From Acidobacteriaceae bacterium (GTDB lineage Bacteria; Acidobacteriota; Terriglobia; Terriglobales; Acidobacteriaceae): a DNA stretch of 64,000 nucleotides. The DNA lies in assembly GCA_003160215.1 (NCBI GenBank), contig PLQW01000276.1, forward strand, positions 1 to 64,000. Direction: 5' to 3'. The translations under genes and the position numbers were made by a program. This document shows, piece after piece, positions 29,236 to 38,137 of this stretch. Under the pieces are notes generated by a model. The model did no database searches. It was given only the letters and a program-made list of their open reading frames with translations, and was not told where the DNA came from. Position 1 is the first letter of the stretch. Each line of letters opens with the position of its first letter.

Positions 29236-30852
29236 TTAAGCCGACACCGCTTTCGCTTGCGGTGCCACGAAGCGAATCGCTTTGGCGAGAAGGATGGTCT
29301 CGATGCAGCGCAAGGCTTCGAGCACCTTGTCGCTGATCTCGCCATCCACCTGCACCACCGCGACTGCCGAGGTCTCCTGCCCATGCCGGCCGCGACCGAG
29401 GGAGAAGTTGGCGATGTTGACATTGTGCTGCCCGAGCACCGTCCCGACGCGGCCCACAACGCCGGGCACGTCGAGATTGCGCAGGTAAATGAAGGTGCCC
29501 TCCAGCGGCGCCTCCACGTCAATGCCGTCGATCTCCAGCAACCTTGGCAAGCCACCGGCCTGAACGCAACCGGCCACCGTGTTTTCCCGCTGGCCCGTCT
29601 TGAAGGTCATGCGAAGCACGTTGGCAGCGCCGCCCGCGTCGCGCGTTTTCTTGCGCTCGGTTAGGCGGATGCCACGCTCCTCGGCGATCGACGCCGCATT
29701 CACCAAATTTGCCCGCTCATGAGCATGAGCGATCTGGTTCAATGCGCCGGCCACGGCGGCGTTGCGGATGAGTGCGGTCTTCCATTCGGCGATCTCACCG
29801 CTGTAGCTAAGACCCATCTCTTCCACGCCGCCTTCGCCGGATTGCGCCAGGAACGCACCCAGGCGCTCGCCGAGCAAGATGTACGGCAGCATCTGCTGGT
29901 ACTCTTCTTCGCTGATCGAAGGCACGTTGACGGCGTTTTGGATAACGCCCTTCAACAGGTACTCGCGGACCTGGAGCGCGATCTGCACGCCGACGGCCTC
30001 CGACGCCTCATGCGTGGAACCCGCGATGTGCGGCGTCAGGATGACGTTCGGCAGGGTAGCGAGGGGAGAGTCCTTGAGCGGCTCATGGCTGTAAACGTCC
30101 AGCGCAGCGCCACCCAGTTGTCCGGACTGCAGGGCTTCGATCACAGCGGGTTCATTCAGCAACTCGCCACGAGCGCAATTGATCAGGCGCACGCCCTTCT
30201 TCATCTTGCGGATGGACTCGGCGTTGATCATGCCCTGGGTCTGCGGCGTGAGGCCTACGTGCAGCGTGATGTAGTCGGACTGGGCGAAGACCTCATCCAG
30301 CGACCCCAGGGTGATGTTCAATTGCTGGGCAAGACTGGGCGCCACATACGGATCGTGTGCGACGACCTTCATGCCGAACGCGAGCGCGCGGCGGGAGACC
30401 TCGACTCCGACGCGGCCCAGCCCGACGATGCCAAGGGTCTTGCCGCGAAGCTCGGTGCCTTGCAGCGTCTTCTTTTCCCATTTGCCGGCATGCATGGTTG
30501 AGTCGGCGCGCACGAGGTGACGCGCCAGGGCCAGCATGAGAGCAAGGGTGTGCTCGGCGACAGCGACAGCATTGCCGCCAGGAGTGTTCATTACCACGAT
30601 GCCGCGCTTGGTGGCAGCGTCGAGATCGACGTTATCGACGCCCACACCGGCGCGTCCGATGACGCGCAGCTTGGGGGCCTTGTCCATCATGGCGGCGTCG
30701 ACGAACGTGGCGGAGCGGACGAGGATGGCGTCCGCAGTGGCCAGTTCACCGGGGAGAGTCTCTTTGTCGGTGGTTACGACTTTCCAGTCGCCGTGTTCGC
30801 CGAAGATGGCGGCCGCGGAAGAAGAGATTTTGTCGGCGATAACGATCTTCAT
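29236..30852 (-). CDS. serA: D-3-phosphoglycerate dehydrogenase (long form with ACT domain)
   Basis: GRAGVGVDNVDLDAATKRGIVVMNTPGGN, KTLGIVGLGRVG, NCARGELLNEPA, C-terminal ACT-like region. Confidence 0.93.
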   Translation of the reverse strand: MKIVIADKISSSAAAIFGEHGDWKVVTTDKETLPGELATADAILVRSATFVDAAMMDKAPKLRVIGRAGVGVDNVDLDAATKRGIVVMNTPGGNAVAVAEHTLALMLALARHLVRADSTMHAGKWEKKTLQGTELRGKTLGIVGLGRVGVEVSRRALAFGMKVVAHDPYVAPSLAQQLNITLGSLDEVFAQSDYITLHVGLTPQTQGMINAESIRKMKKGVRLINCARGELLNEPAVIEALQSGQLGGAALDVYSHEPLKDSPLATLPNVILTPHIAGSTHEASEAVGVQIALQVREYLLKGVIQNAVNVPSISEEEYQQMLPYILLGERLGAFLAQSGEGGVEEMGLSYSGEIAEWKTALIRNAAVAGALNQIAHAHERANLVNAASIAEERGIRLTERKKTRDAGGAANVLRMTFKTGQRENTVAGCVQAGGLPRLLEIDGIDVEAPLEGTFIYLRNLDVPGVVGRVGTVLGQHNVNIANFSLGRGRHGQETSAVAVVQVDGEISDKVLEALRCIETILLAKAIRFVAPQAKAVSA

Positions 30853-32030
30853 ACGGTAGCCGCCTCGGCGAATTGTCCGGCAAAAACTTCTTGCACGGCG
30901 CGCACGCCTGCGCCCAGTTCGATGTGGTGAGACGGCGCAACTTTCAGTAGCACGTGCTCTAGTGCGCCGATGACGCCGATGGCGTCGAGATAGTCGTAGT
31001 AGCCAAGATGGGCGATGCGGAAGAGTTTACCCTTCATCTCACCCTGGCCGTTGGCGACCACCATGGCAAAGCGCTCACGGAACTCTTTCACGATGGCGCT
31101 GGAATCCACACCAGCCGGTGCCAGCACGGCGGTGACGGCGGCGGCAGGACAAGTGGGCGCGAACAGCTTCAGGCCCAGAGCCTGCGCTCCGGCGCGAACC
31201 ATTGCCGCCGAAGTTTCCGCATTGTGGATGAGGGCCTCGCGCCCATCGGCAAGGTTGCCGTTTCCGCAGCGGCGTATGTAGTCGAGGGACGCGGCCAATC
31301 CCGCGATGAGTGCGGTCGCCGGGGTAAAGGCCGATTCGCCCTTCGCCGCCGATTTGCGCTCCTTGCGCAGATCGAAATAGAAGCGCGGCTGCTTGGCAGT
31401 CTCCATACGTTGCCAGGCACGCTCGCTCACGCTGAGATAGGCGAGTCCCGGCGGGATCATGACCGCCTTCTGCGAGCCACCGATGATGATATCGATGCCC
31501 CAATTGTCCACGTCGAAATGGGTCGTGCCCAGTCCGGTGATGGCGTCGACCACGAATAGGGTGTCGGTGCCCTTCAGCAGCGCGGCGATGGCCTTCACGT
31601 CGTGACGCGCCCCGGTGGAGGTCTCAGTGGACTGCATGTAAAGCACACGCGCGCCATCGAGCTTGGACTTGATTTCACGGAGGTCGAAGGTCTGTCCGTA
31701 AGGGACCTCGATCAGCTCGATCTGGCAGGCGAAGGCCTTGGCGAGATCGCGCCAGCGCTCGCCAAACTTTCCGGCGGTGAGCACGACAACCTTGTCGCCG
31801 GGAGAAGTGAGGTTAGAGACCGCGGCCTCCATGGCGCCACTGCCGGAGGAGGCGAGAATGAGAACGTCGTTCTTGGTGCCGATGAAGGTCTTGAGATCGG
31901 CAAGTGTACGGGTGAAGATTTCACGGAATTCGGCCGTGCGGTGATGCATGTCCGCGGCGGCAATTGCATTTTGAGCGGCTGGAAGAAGAGGGGTTGGACC
32001 GGGAGTGAATAGCCGTGTCTTACGAAGCAT
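30849..32030 (-). CDS. Class V aminotransferase (serine-pyruvate/alanine-glyoxylate type)
   Basis: FTPGPTPLLPAAQNAI...FVVDAITGLGTTHFDVDNWGIDIIIGGSQKAVMIPPGLAYLS; 4-nt overlap with serA. Confidence 0.9.
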   Translation of the reverse strand: MLRKTRLFTPGPTPLLPAAQNAIAAADMHHRTAEFREIFTRTLADLKTFIGTKNDVLILASSGSGAMEAAVSNLTSPGDKVVVLTAGKFGERWRDLAKAFACQIELIEVPYGQTFDLREIKSKLDGARVLYMQSTETSTGARHDVKAIAALLKGTDTLFVVDAITGLGTTHFDVDNWGIDIIIGGSQKAVMIPPGLAYLSVSERAWQRMETAKQPRFYFDLRKERKSAAKGESAFTPATALIAGLAASLDYIRRCGNGNLADGREALIHNAETSAAMVRAGAQALGLKLFAPTCPAAAVTAVLAPAGVDSSAIVKEFRERFAMVVANGQGEMKGKLFRIAHLGYYDYLDAIGVIGALEHVLLKVAPSHHIELGAGVRAVQEVFAGQFAEAATV

Positions 32031-32180
32031 GGCATTACCTCTGCTGATTGATTGGCGGCGCAGTACGAGCGCCGATACTACAAATATAGGCTTCCGCGGC
32101 TGGGCAGGCCACAACAAGTGGGTAGTGGCTCTGTGTTCCGAATCACAAACCAGTGTGACCCACTACTCTATAATTACGCC

Positions 32181-32630
32181 ATGAGCTTGACCCAGCAGGT
32201 CCAAAAAAAAATGGTTGATGCCATGCGCAAGAAAGAAGAGCTGCGGCTCTCGACCTTGCGCATGATGAAAGCCGCACTCCAGAACAAGCGGATCGACAAG
32301 CGCGCCGACCTCGACGACAAGGAAGAGCTGCAGGTCTTCACCACCATGATCAAGCAGCGCAAGGACTCCCTCGAGCAGTTCGAGAAGGGCAACCGCCCCG
32401 AGCTGGCCGCCAGGGAGGCCCAGGAGATCGTGATCATCGAGGGCTATATGCCCAAGGCGGTCGGGGAAGAAGAGATCGTTGCCACCGTCCGTGCCGTCAT
32501 CGCGGAGATGGGATCTCCGACCATGAAAGACATGGGCGCCGTGATGAAGAATGCCAAGGCCAAGTTCGGAGACGCGCGCGTGGACGGCAAGCTTCTGAGC
32601 GAAGCGGTCAAGAAGGAGCTGGCAAAGTAG
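32181..32630 (+). CDS. GatB/YqeY-domain protein
   Basis: MSLTQQVQKKMVDAMRKKEELRLSTLRMMKAALQNKRID...GYMPKAVGEEEI. Confidence 0.92.
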   Translation: MSLTQQVQKKMVDAMRKKEELRLSTLRMMKAALQNKRIDKRADLDDKEELQVFTTMIKQRKDSLEQFEKGNRPELAAREAQEIVIIEGYMPKAVGEEEIVATVRAVIAEMGSPTMKDMGAVMKNAKAKFGDARVDGKLLSEAVKKELAK

Positions 32631-32691
32631 CATCTATGGATCGCTGCGTAAGTAAAGTCCCGTGTGGGGTACTTGGAATTCACGGTCCGTC

Positions 32692-32808
32692 TTTTGAATT
32701 GTCATTACGAGCGAAGCGAGGAATCTGCTATTCTTTCCGCCTGGAACGATGTTGGGGAAACAGCAGATCCCTCATGGCCTGAAGGCCGTTCGTGATGACA
32801 ATTCAAAA
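32692..32808. repeat. MITE-like palindromic element with 19-bp terminal inverted repeats
   Basis: ttttgaattgtcattacga ... tcgtgatgacaattcaaaa (one mismatch); inner aatctgct / agcagatc arms. Confidence 0.85.
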
Positions 32809-32913
32809 TCGCGAAGCCAGACATTGCTTATGCAGCACTCAATATTGATTGCAATTCGCGGGTAGACGTTCCGTTAGGCACCAGGTCCACAGAGAACGGG
32901 TACAATTCTCACA

Positions 32914-33156
32914 ATGAGCGAAGAAGCCACTGAACTATTGAAGAGAGCCTTGACACTTCCGTTAAAGGAACGGGCAGAACTGGCCAGTTCCTTGATGGAG
33001 AGTCTCGATCTAATTCTTGACGAGGACGTTGAGGCGGCCTGGCAAGAGGAGATAGCTCGGAGAATCGAGGATCTGCGTGCGGGGAGAGCGAAAACGGTTC
33101 CTTGGGCAGAGGTTCGCAAGAAGGCACACGTAATCCTTCATGAAGAAACCCATTGA
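32914..33156 (+). CDS. Addiction-module antitoxin component
   Basis: LLKRALTLPLKERAELASSLMESLD...EDVEAAWQEEIARRIEDLRAGRAKTVPWAEVRKK. Confidence 0.88.
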   Translation: MSEEATELLKRALTLPLKERAELASSLMESLDLILDEDVEAAWQEEIARRIEDLRAGRAKTVPWAEVRKKAHVILHEETH

Positions 33157-33434
33157 GTTTCTAAGTGAAGCCGAAACGGAATACCTGTCGGCGTTGGCGT
33201 GGTACCGCGAACGTAGTCCGGCGGCGGCGATCAAGTTCGAGACTGAGCTCAATCGATCAATAAAGCAGATCCGGGAGACTACCTGGCGCTGGGCTCCTTA
33301 TCTGCGGGATTGCCGACGGTTCACTTCACCAGTTTCCATTCGCAATTGTCTATCAAGACACCTCAACAGTTATTCGTGTCGTAGCCGTCGCTCATGGCCA
33401 TCGGAGACCTGGCTACTGGAAAGATCGGACCTGA
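33140..33434 (+). pseudogene. ParE/RelE-family toxin with frameshift
   Basis: Frame 1 gives EFLSEAETEYLSALAWYRERSPAAAIKFETELNRS...RDCRRFT; skipping nt 33326 restores HQFPFAIVYQDTSTVIRVVAVAHGHRRPGYWKDRT*. Confidence 0.85.
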
Positions 33435-33508
33435 GCGCCGTCACTCAATGGGTTCGTCTTCTGGAGACGTTTCTGAACTTCCGAATGTTGTAATCTGAAA
33501 CTGCCCGC

Positions 33509-34867
33509 ATGACCTACCAACGCACCGTGGAGCAGCTCTACGCGCTGGGACACGAGCTCGCCAGCACGCCTGCGCACAAGTTTGACCTGGCCTATGTGCG
33601 CGAGATGCTGGACGCGCTTGGCCATCCCGAGCGGCGTTTCGCCAGCGTGCTCATTGCGGGAACGAACGGCAAAGGTTCGACCGCCGCGACCCTATCGTCG
33701 ATTTTGCGCGTTGCCGGATACAGGACCGCGCTCTACAGTTCGCCGCACCTGATCCGCATCAACGAGCGGTTTCGCGTCAACGGCGAAGCCATCTCCGACG
33801 CGGAGTTCGGCGAAATGCACGATCGCGTCGAGCGCACTGCGCAAGACCTGCTGCACTCGGGCAAGTTGCCCTGGCATCCGAGTTTCTTCGAGATGCTGAC
33901 GGTGATGGCGTTCGAATATTTCGCCAGCGTCGGGGCCGAGATCGCGGTGCTCGAAGTCGGCATGGGCGGACGACTCGACGCGACCAATGTCGTCGAACCG
34001 ATGATCTCAGTTATCGCCGATATCGCGCTCGATCATCAGAAATATCTGGGCGACACGATCACCGAAATCGCTCGCGAGAAGGCGGGTATCATCCGGCAGA
34101 ATGGCATTGTGGTCACGCTGCCGCAACATCCCCAGGCCAACGATGTGATCGGCCATGCCATCCTGGAGCGGAATGCGCATGGCGTGAGCGCCGTGAAATA
34201 TGTGCCACCGGTGTTGCCCGGCGCTGCGGAGTATCTTGCCGAAAGCGCAGTCGCTGTTCCCGGCCACAGCCGTTACCCGCTCATTGTGATGGGCGAAGAG
34301 ATTGCTGTGGATTCACCGCTGGCCGGACGGCATCAACTTCGCAACCTGGCGTTGGCGATCGCGACTGCGGAAGAATTGGCGCAGTTCGGGTTCAAAGTGA
34401 CGCCGAAGCAAGTGGAGCAAGGAATTCGCGAGACCCACTGGCCCGGCCGTTTTCAGGTGCTGCCACCGTCGGCAGCGACCCATCACCGCGAGATGGTGCT
34501 CGATGTGGCGCACAATCCATCAGGCGCCTGGGCCCTGCGCTCTGCTCTTTCGGAGAATTTTCCCGGACGCGAATTGACCCTGGTCTTCGCCGCCATGCGC
34601 GACAAGGCGGTGCAGGAAATGGCAGAGATACTGTTCCCCATTGCCGAGCAGGTAATCGTGACGAAGGTTGTCAACCCGCGAGCGGCGACCACCAGCGAAC
34701 TGCGGCAAGCTGCCTCGCGCACCGGAACGCGGCTGTACGAGGAGCAGACCGTCGCTGCCGCGCTGGCGCGTGCGTGCGAGGTCGGCAAGCCGCAAGGACT
34801 AATCGTAGTGACGGGCTCCATCTTCCTGGTCGGTGAAGCGATGTCCGCGATGGATATTTCGGCATGA
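33509..34867 (+). CDS. folC: Folylpolyglutamate/dihydrofolate synthase
   Basis: IAGTNGKGSTAATLSSILRVAGYRTALYSSPHL...VLEVGMGGRLDATNVV. Confidence 0.93.
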   Translation: MTYQRTVEQLYALGHELASTPAHKFDLAYVREMLDALGHPERRFASVLIAGTNGKGSTAATLSSILRVAGYRTALYSSPHLIRINERFRVNGEAISDAEFGEMHDRVERTAQDLLHSGKLPWHPSFFEMLTVMAFEYFASVGAEIAVLEVGMGGRLDATNVVEPMISVIADIALDHQKYLGDTITEIAREKAGIIRQNGIVVTLPQHPQANDVIGHAILERNAHGVSAVKYVPPVLPGAAEYLAESAVAVPGHSRYPLIVMGEEIAVDSPLAGRHQLRNLALAIATAEELAQFGFKVTPKQVEQGIRETHWPGRFQVLPPSAATHHREMVLDVAHNPSGAWALRSALSENFPGRELTLVFAAMRDKAVQEMAEILFPIAEQVIVTKVVNPRAATTSELRQAASRTGTRLYEEQTVAAALARACEVGKPQGLIVVTGSIFLVGEAMSAMDISA

Positions 34868-34871
34868 CGCG

Positions 34872-35705
34872 ATGACGAACACTGGACCACAAATCGCAAG
34901 CCGCGAACCGGGACGGGGCTCGCTGCTGAGCCGTCTGCGCTCGTACTTGTTTTTCGCGCCGATGGTCTATCTGTACACGGGGGTGATGGGAACTTTTTCG
35001 TTGCTCTCGTCGCTGTCCGACCGCGAGGGGCGCATACAGCACTGGTTCGCGCGCACCTGGGCGCGCATGATCCTGAAGACGGTCATGATTCGGGTGCGTG
35101 TCGAAGGACTCGGCCATATCAACCCGGCGCAGACGGCCATCTATGCCGCCAATCATCTGTCGGCGTTGGACATTCCCGTGCTCTACGCGTGGCTCCCAGT
35201 GCAGTTCCGTATCATGGCGAAGAAGGAGCTGTTTCGTTATCCGTTTCTAGGCTGGCATCTAAAACGGTCAGGGCAGATCCCGATTGATGCGGGCGATGCG
35301 CGCGCTTCGCTGCGGAGCCTGACCTACGCAAGCGAGTCCTTGCGCCACGGCACCCCGCTGGTTGTGTTTCCCGAAGGCGGGCGCTCCGCCACGGGTCACC
35401 TCCAGGAATTTATGGGTGGCGCGGCTTATGTTGCGATCAGGGCGCAAGCGCCGATCGTGCCGATCGCAATCGTGGGAACGAACGAAGTGCTGCCCATGAA
35501 TAGCTTCCATCTGTTGCCGGGAGTGGTGGAGTTGATCATCGGGGAACCGATCCCCACCACCGGGCTGCGCGTGCGTGACATGGACAAGCTCACGATGCAA
35601 GTACGACAGGCGATCGCGGAGATGTACTGTTCGCGCTCGAAGACCGCGTCTTTACCGGAAACGAGCGGCGAAGCAAAGCCCAAACCGCTGCTCACGCCGA
35701 ACTAG
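34872..35705 (+). CDS. 1-acyl-sn-glycerol-3-phosphate acyltransferase
   Basis: AANHLSALDIPVLY (NHxxxxD), FPEGGRSATGHL. Confidence 0.92.
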   Translation: MTNTGPQIASREPGRGSLLSRLRSYLFFAPMVYLYTGVMGTFSLLSSLSDREGRIQHWFARTWARMILKTVMIRVRVEGLGHINPAQTAIYAANHLSALDIPVLYAWLPVQFRIMAKKELFRYPFLGWHLKRSGQIPIDAGDARASLRSLTYASESLRHGTPLVVFPEGGRSATGHLQEFMGGAAYVAIRAQAPIVPIAIVGTNEVLPMNSFHLLPGVVELIIGEPIPTTGLRVRDMDKLTMQVRQAIAEMYCSRSKTASLPETSGEAKPKPLLTPN

Positions 35706-35731
35706 TAGCTCGAGCGAAAAGAAGCGACGAT

Positions 35732-36517
35732 ATGAAACCGCGTATTGCCATTCCACTCCCCAACTCGACGCGGCCGGACTATGTGTTGCGCGCGCTGCCC
35801 CAATATGAGTGGGCGGTTCGCTCGGCCGGAGGAGAGCCCATCGTCATTGCAGCGACGGCTACCAACGCGGAGATCGCGCAGGCCGTTAAGCGCTGCGATG
35901 GCGTGCTCCTGCCGGGCAGTCCGGCGGATGTCGATCCCGAGAAATATGGTGCCCAGCGGCATCCTAAGACCGCGCCCGCCGACGCCTTTCGCGATAACGC
36001 CGATGAGCTGCTGTTGCAAGATGCCTACAACATGCGCAAGCCGATTTTCGGCATCTGCTACGGGCTGCAATCGCTCAACGTGTGGCGAACCGGCACGCTC
36101 GACCAGGTATTGCCTGCGGGAGTCAACCACAAAGCGGGGAGCCGGGTCGCTCAGGCACATCGCGTGCAGGTCGATCCGCAGTCGAAGCTGGCCGGAATCT
36201 TGCGCGACGCGGGCGCTCTGCCCGCCGGCAACGAACTTGTCATGCCGGTAAATTCCAGCCATCATCAAGCGCCCCAAACCCTCGGCGATGGATTGCGGCT
36301 GGCGGCGTGGTGTCCGGAGGACAGAGTGAAAGAGGCGGTGGAGGGAACGGCGCCCGATCAATTTGTGTTGGCAGTGCAGTGGCACCCCGAACGCACCTAT
36401 GACAGCGACGAAGGTTCGCGGGCCATGTTCCGCGCGTTCGTTCAGGCTGCTGCCCAGTGGCATAAGAAATTGGCGAACAAACAGCAGGACTTCGAGTCGG
36501 TGACGCGGAAGAGCTAG
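35732..36517 (+). CDS. Gamma-glutamyl-gamma-aminobutyrate hydrolase-type class I glutamine amidotransferase
   Basis: GVLLPGSPADVDPEKYG, PIFGICYGLQSLNVWRTGTLDQ, AVQWHPERTY. Confidence 0.9.
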   Translation: MKPRIAIPLPNSTRPDYVLRALPQYEWAVRSAGGEPIVIAATATNAEIAQAVKRCDGVLLPGSPADVDPEKYGAQRHPKTAPADAFRDNADELLLQDAYNMRKPIFGICYGLQSLNVWRTGTLDQVLPAGVNHKAGSRVAQAHRVQVDPQSKLAGILRDAGALPAGNELVMPVNSSHHQAPQTLGDGLRLAAWCPEDRVKEAVEGTAPDQFVLAVQWHPERTYDSDEGSRAMFRAFVQAAAQWHKKLANKQQDFESVTRKS

Positions 36518-36565
36518 GTCACCACCGAGGCATACATCCTGTGTAAGGATAGGTGCTGCCGTGCC

Positions 36566-36645
36566 TTTAGCTTGTAGCTCTTAGCTTTTAGCAAACAAGA
36601 ACTCATGAAGCTCCCTTTTGCTAAGAGCTAAAGGCTAAAAGCTGA
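36566..36645. repeat. Inverted pair of heptamer arrays
   Basis: tttagct tgtagct cttagct tttagca ... ttgctaa gagctaa aggctaa aagctga. Confidence 0.8.
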
Positions 36646-36655
36646 GGGGCCCCGG

Positions 36656-36727
36656 CTCTGTGTCTCTGTGCCTCTGCGGTGAAAAACACTTTCGTGCTTT
36701 TCCGTGCGCTCCGTGAACTCCGTGGTG
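36656..36727. repeat. Adjacent 8-mer and 9-mer degenerate tandem repeats
   Basis: ctctgtgt ctctgtgc ctctgcgg; tccgtgcgc tccgtgaac tccgtggtg. Confidence 0.65.
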
Positions 36728-36796
36728 AAAATCAGGACCCTGTAATAGAGTCTCCTGCTTGGTGATCGGCAGCGTCTTCGAGTAACCTGATCTCTT

Positions 36797-38089
36797 ATGC
36801 TCGATCTAGGCTTTGTACGCGATCATCTCCCGCTCGTCGAAGAAAAACTGCGGCAACGCGGCATGGTTCCCGCCACCATTCTCAAGGATTTTCACGCCAT
36901 CGATCTCGAGCGCCGCGCCGCCATCACCAAGTCCGAAACCCTGAAAGCTCAGCGCAACCAGGCCACGGAAGAAATCGCCAAGCTCAAGAAGGACAAGCAG
37001 GACGCCACTGCGCTGATCAACGAGACCAAGCAGCTGCGCGAGAAGATCTCCGAAGCCGAGAAGCATGCCGAGGAGTCGGACGCAAAGTTGCGCAACATCT
37101 TAACTGGCATTCCCAACCTGCCGCACGACAGCGTGCCCCTCGGCAAGAGCGAAGCCGACAACGTGGAGGTCCGGCGCTGGGGAACGCCTCCTCAGTTTGA
37201 CTTCACTCCCAAACCGCACTGGGAACTGGGCGAGCAACTCGGCGTACTCGACCTGGAGCGCGCGGCCAAGCTCACGGGAGCGCGCTTTGCCGTGTACTGG
37301 GACATGGGAGCGAAGCTGGAGCGGGCGCTGATGAACTTCATGCTCGACCTGCACACGCGCGAGCATGGCTACACGGAAGTGCTGCCGCCGTTCCTGGTCA
37401 ACGCCGAGTCGATGTACGGTACCGGACAATTGCCCAAGTTCGAAGCGGACCTCTTCAAGGTGCCGCATGGGGACAAGAACCTGTACCTGATTCCCACCGC
37501 CGAAGTTCCGGTGACCAATCTCTATCGCGACGAAACGCTCGACGGCACGCGCCTGCCGATCTCACTCGCGGCGTACACGCCGTGTTTCCGCAGCGAGGCC
37601 GGTTCGTACGGCAAGGATGTGCGCGGCATCATCCGCCAGCATCAGTTTCAGAAGGTGGAACTGGTGAAGTTTACCAAGCCGGAACAATCGTGGGAGGAGC
37701 ACGAAAAACTCACGCGCAACGCGGAAGCTGTGCTGCAGAAGCTCGGCCTGCACTATCGCACCGTGGCGCTTTGCACCGCAGACTTGGGTTTCTCGGCGGC
37801 GAAGACCTATGACATCGAGGTATGGCTACCGGGACAAGGTCTCTTCCGCGAGATTTCTTCGTGCTCGAACTTCACGGACTACCAGGCGCGACGTGCAAAC
37901 ATCCGTTATCGCCCTGAAGGCGGCAGGAAAACGGAGTTAGTGCACACGCTCAATGGCAGTGGACTGGCGATTGGGCGGACGTGGGTTGCGATCGTCGAGA
38001 ACTATCAGCAAGCGGACGGCAGCGTGCTCATTCCCGAAGTACTGTGGCCATACATCGGCAGCGATCGCATCACGGCGAAGAAGTTCTAG
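36797..38089 (+). CDS. serS: Seryl-tRNA synthetase
   Basis: [89 protein letters not shown]. Confidence 0.97.
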   Translation: MLDLGFVRDHLPLVEEKLRQRGMVPATILKDFHAIDLERRAAITKSETLKAQRNQATEEIAKLKKDKQDATALINETKQLREKISEAEKHAEESDAKLRNILTGIPNLPHDSVPLGKSEADNVEVRRWGTPPQFDFTPKPHWELGEQLGVLDLERAAKLTGARFAVYWDMGAKLERALMNFMLDLHTREHGYTEVLPPFLVNAESMYGTGQLPKFEADLFKVPHGDKNLYLIPTAEVPVTNLYRDETLDGTRLPISLAAYTPCFRSEAGSYGKDVRGIIRQHQFQKVELVKFTKPEQSWEEHEKLTRNAEAVLQKLGLHYRTVALCTADLGFSAAKTYDIEVWLPGQGLFREISSCSNFTDYQARRANIRYRPEGGRKTELVHTLNGSGLAIGRTWVAIVENYQQADGSVLIPEVLWPYIGSDRITAKKF

Positions 38090-38137
38090 AATAGCGAACC
38101 GCGGCCGTTCGCCATTTACAATGATTCCGGAGGTCGT

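Noticed and set aside
36656-36727. Possible CRISPR-like short repeats
   Set aside because: Units are 8-9 bp, degenerate and contiguous, without spacers; tandem repeat, not CRISPR.
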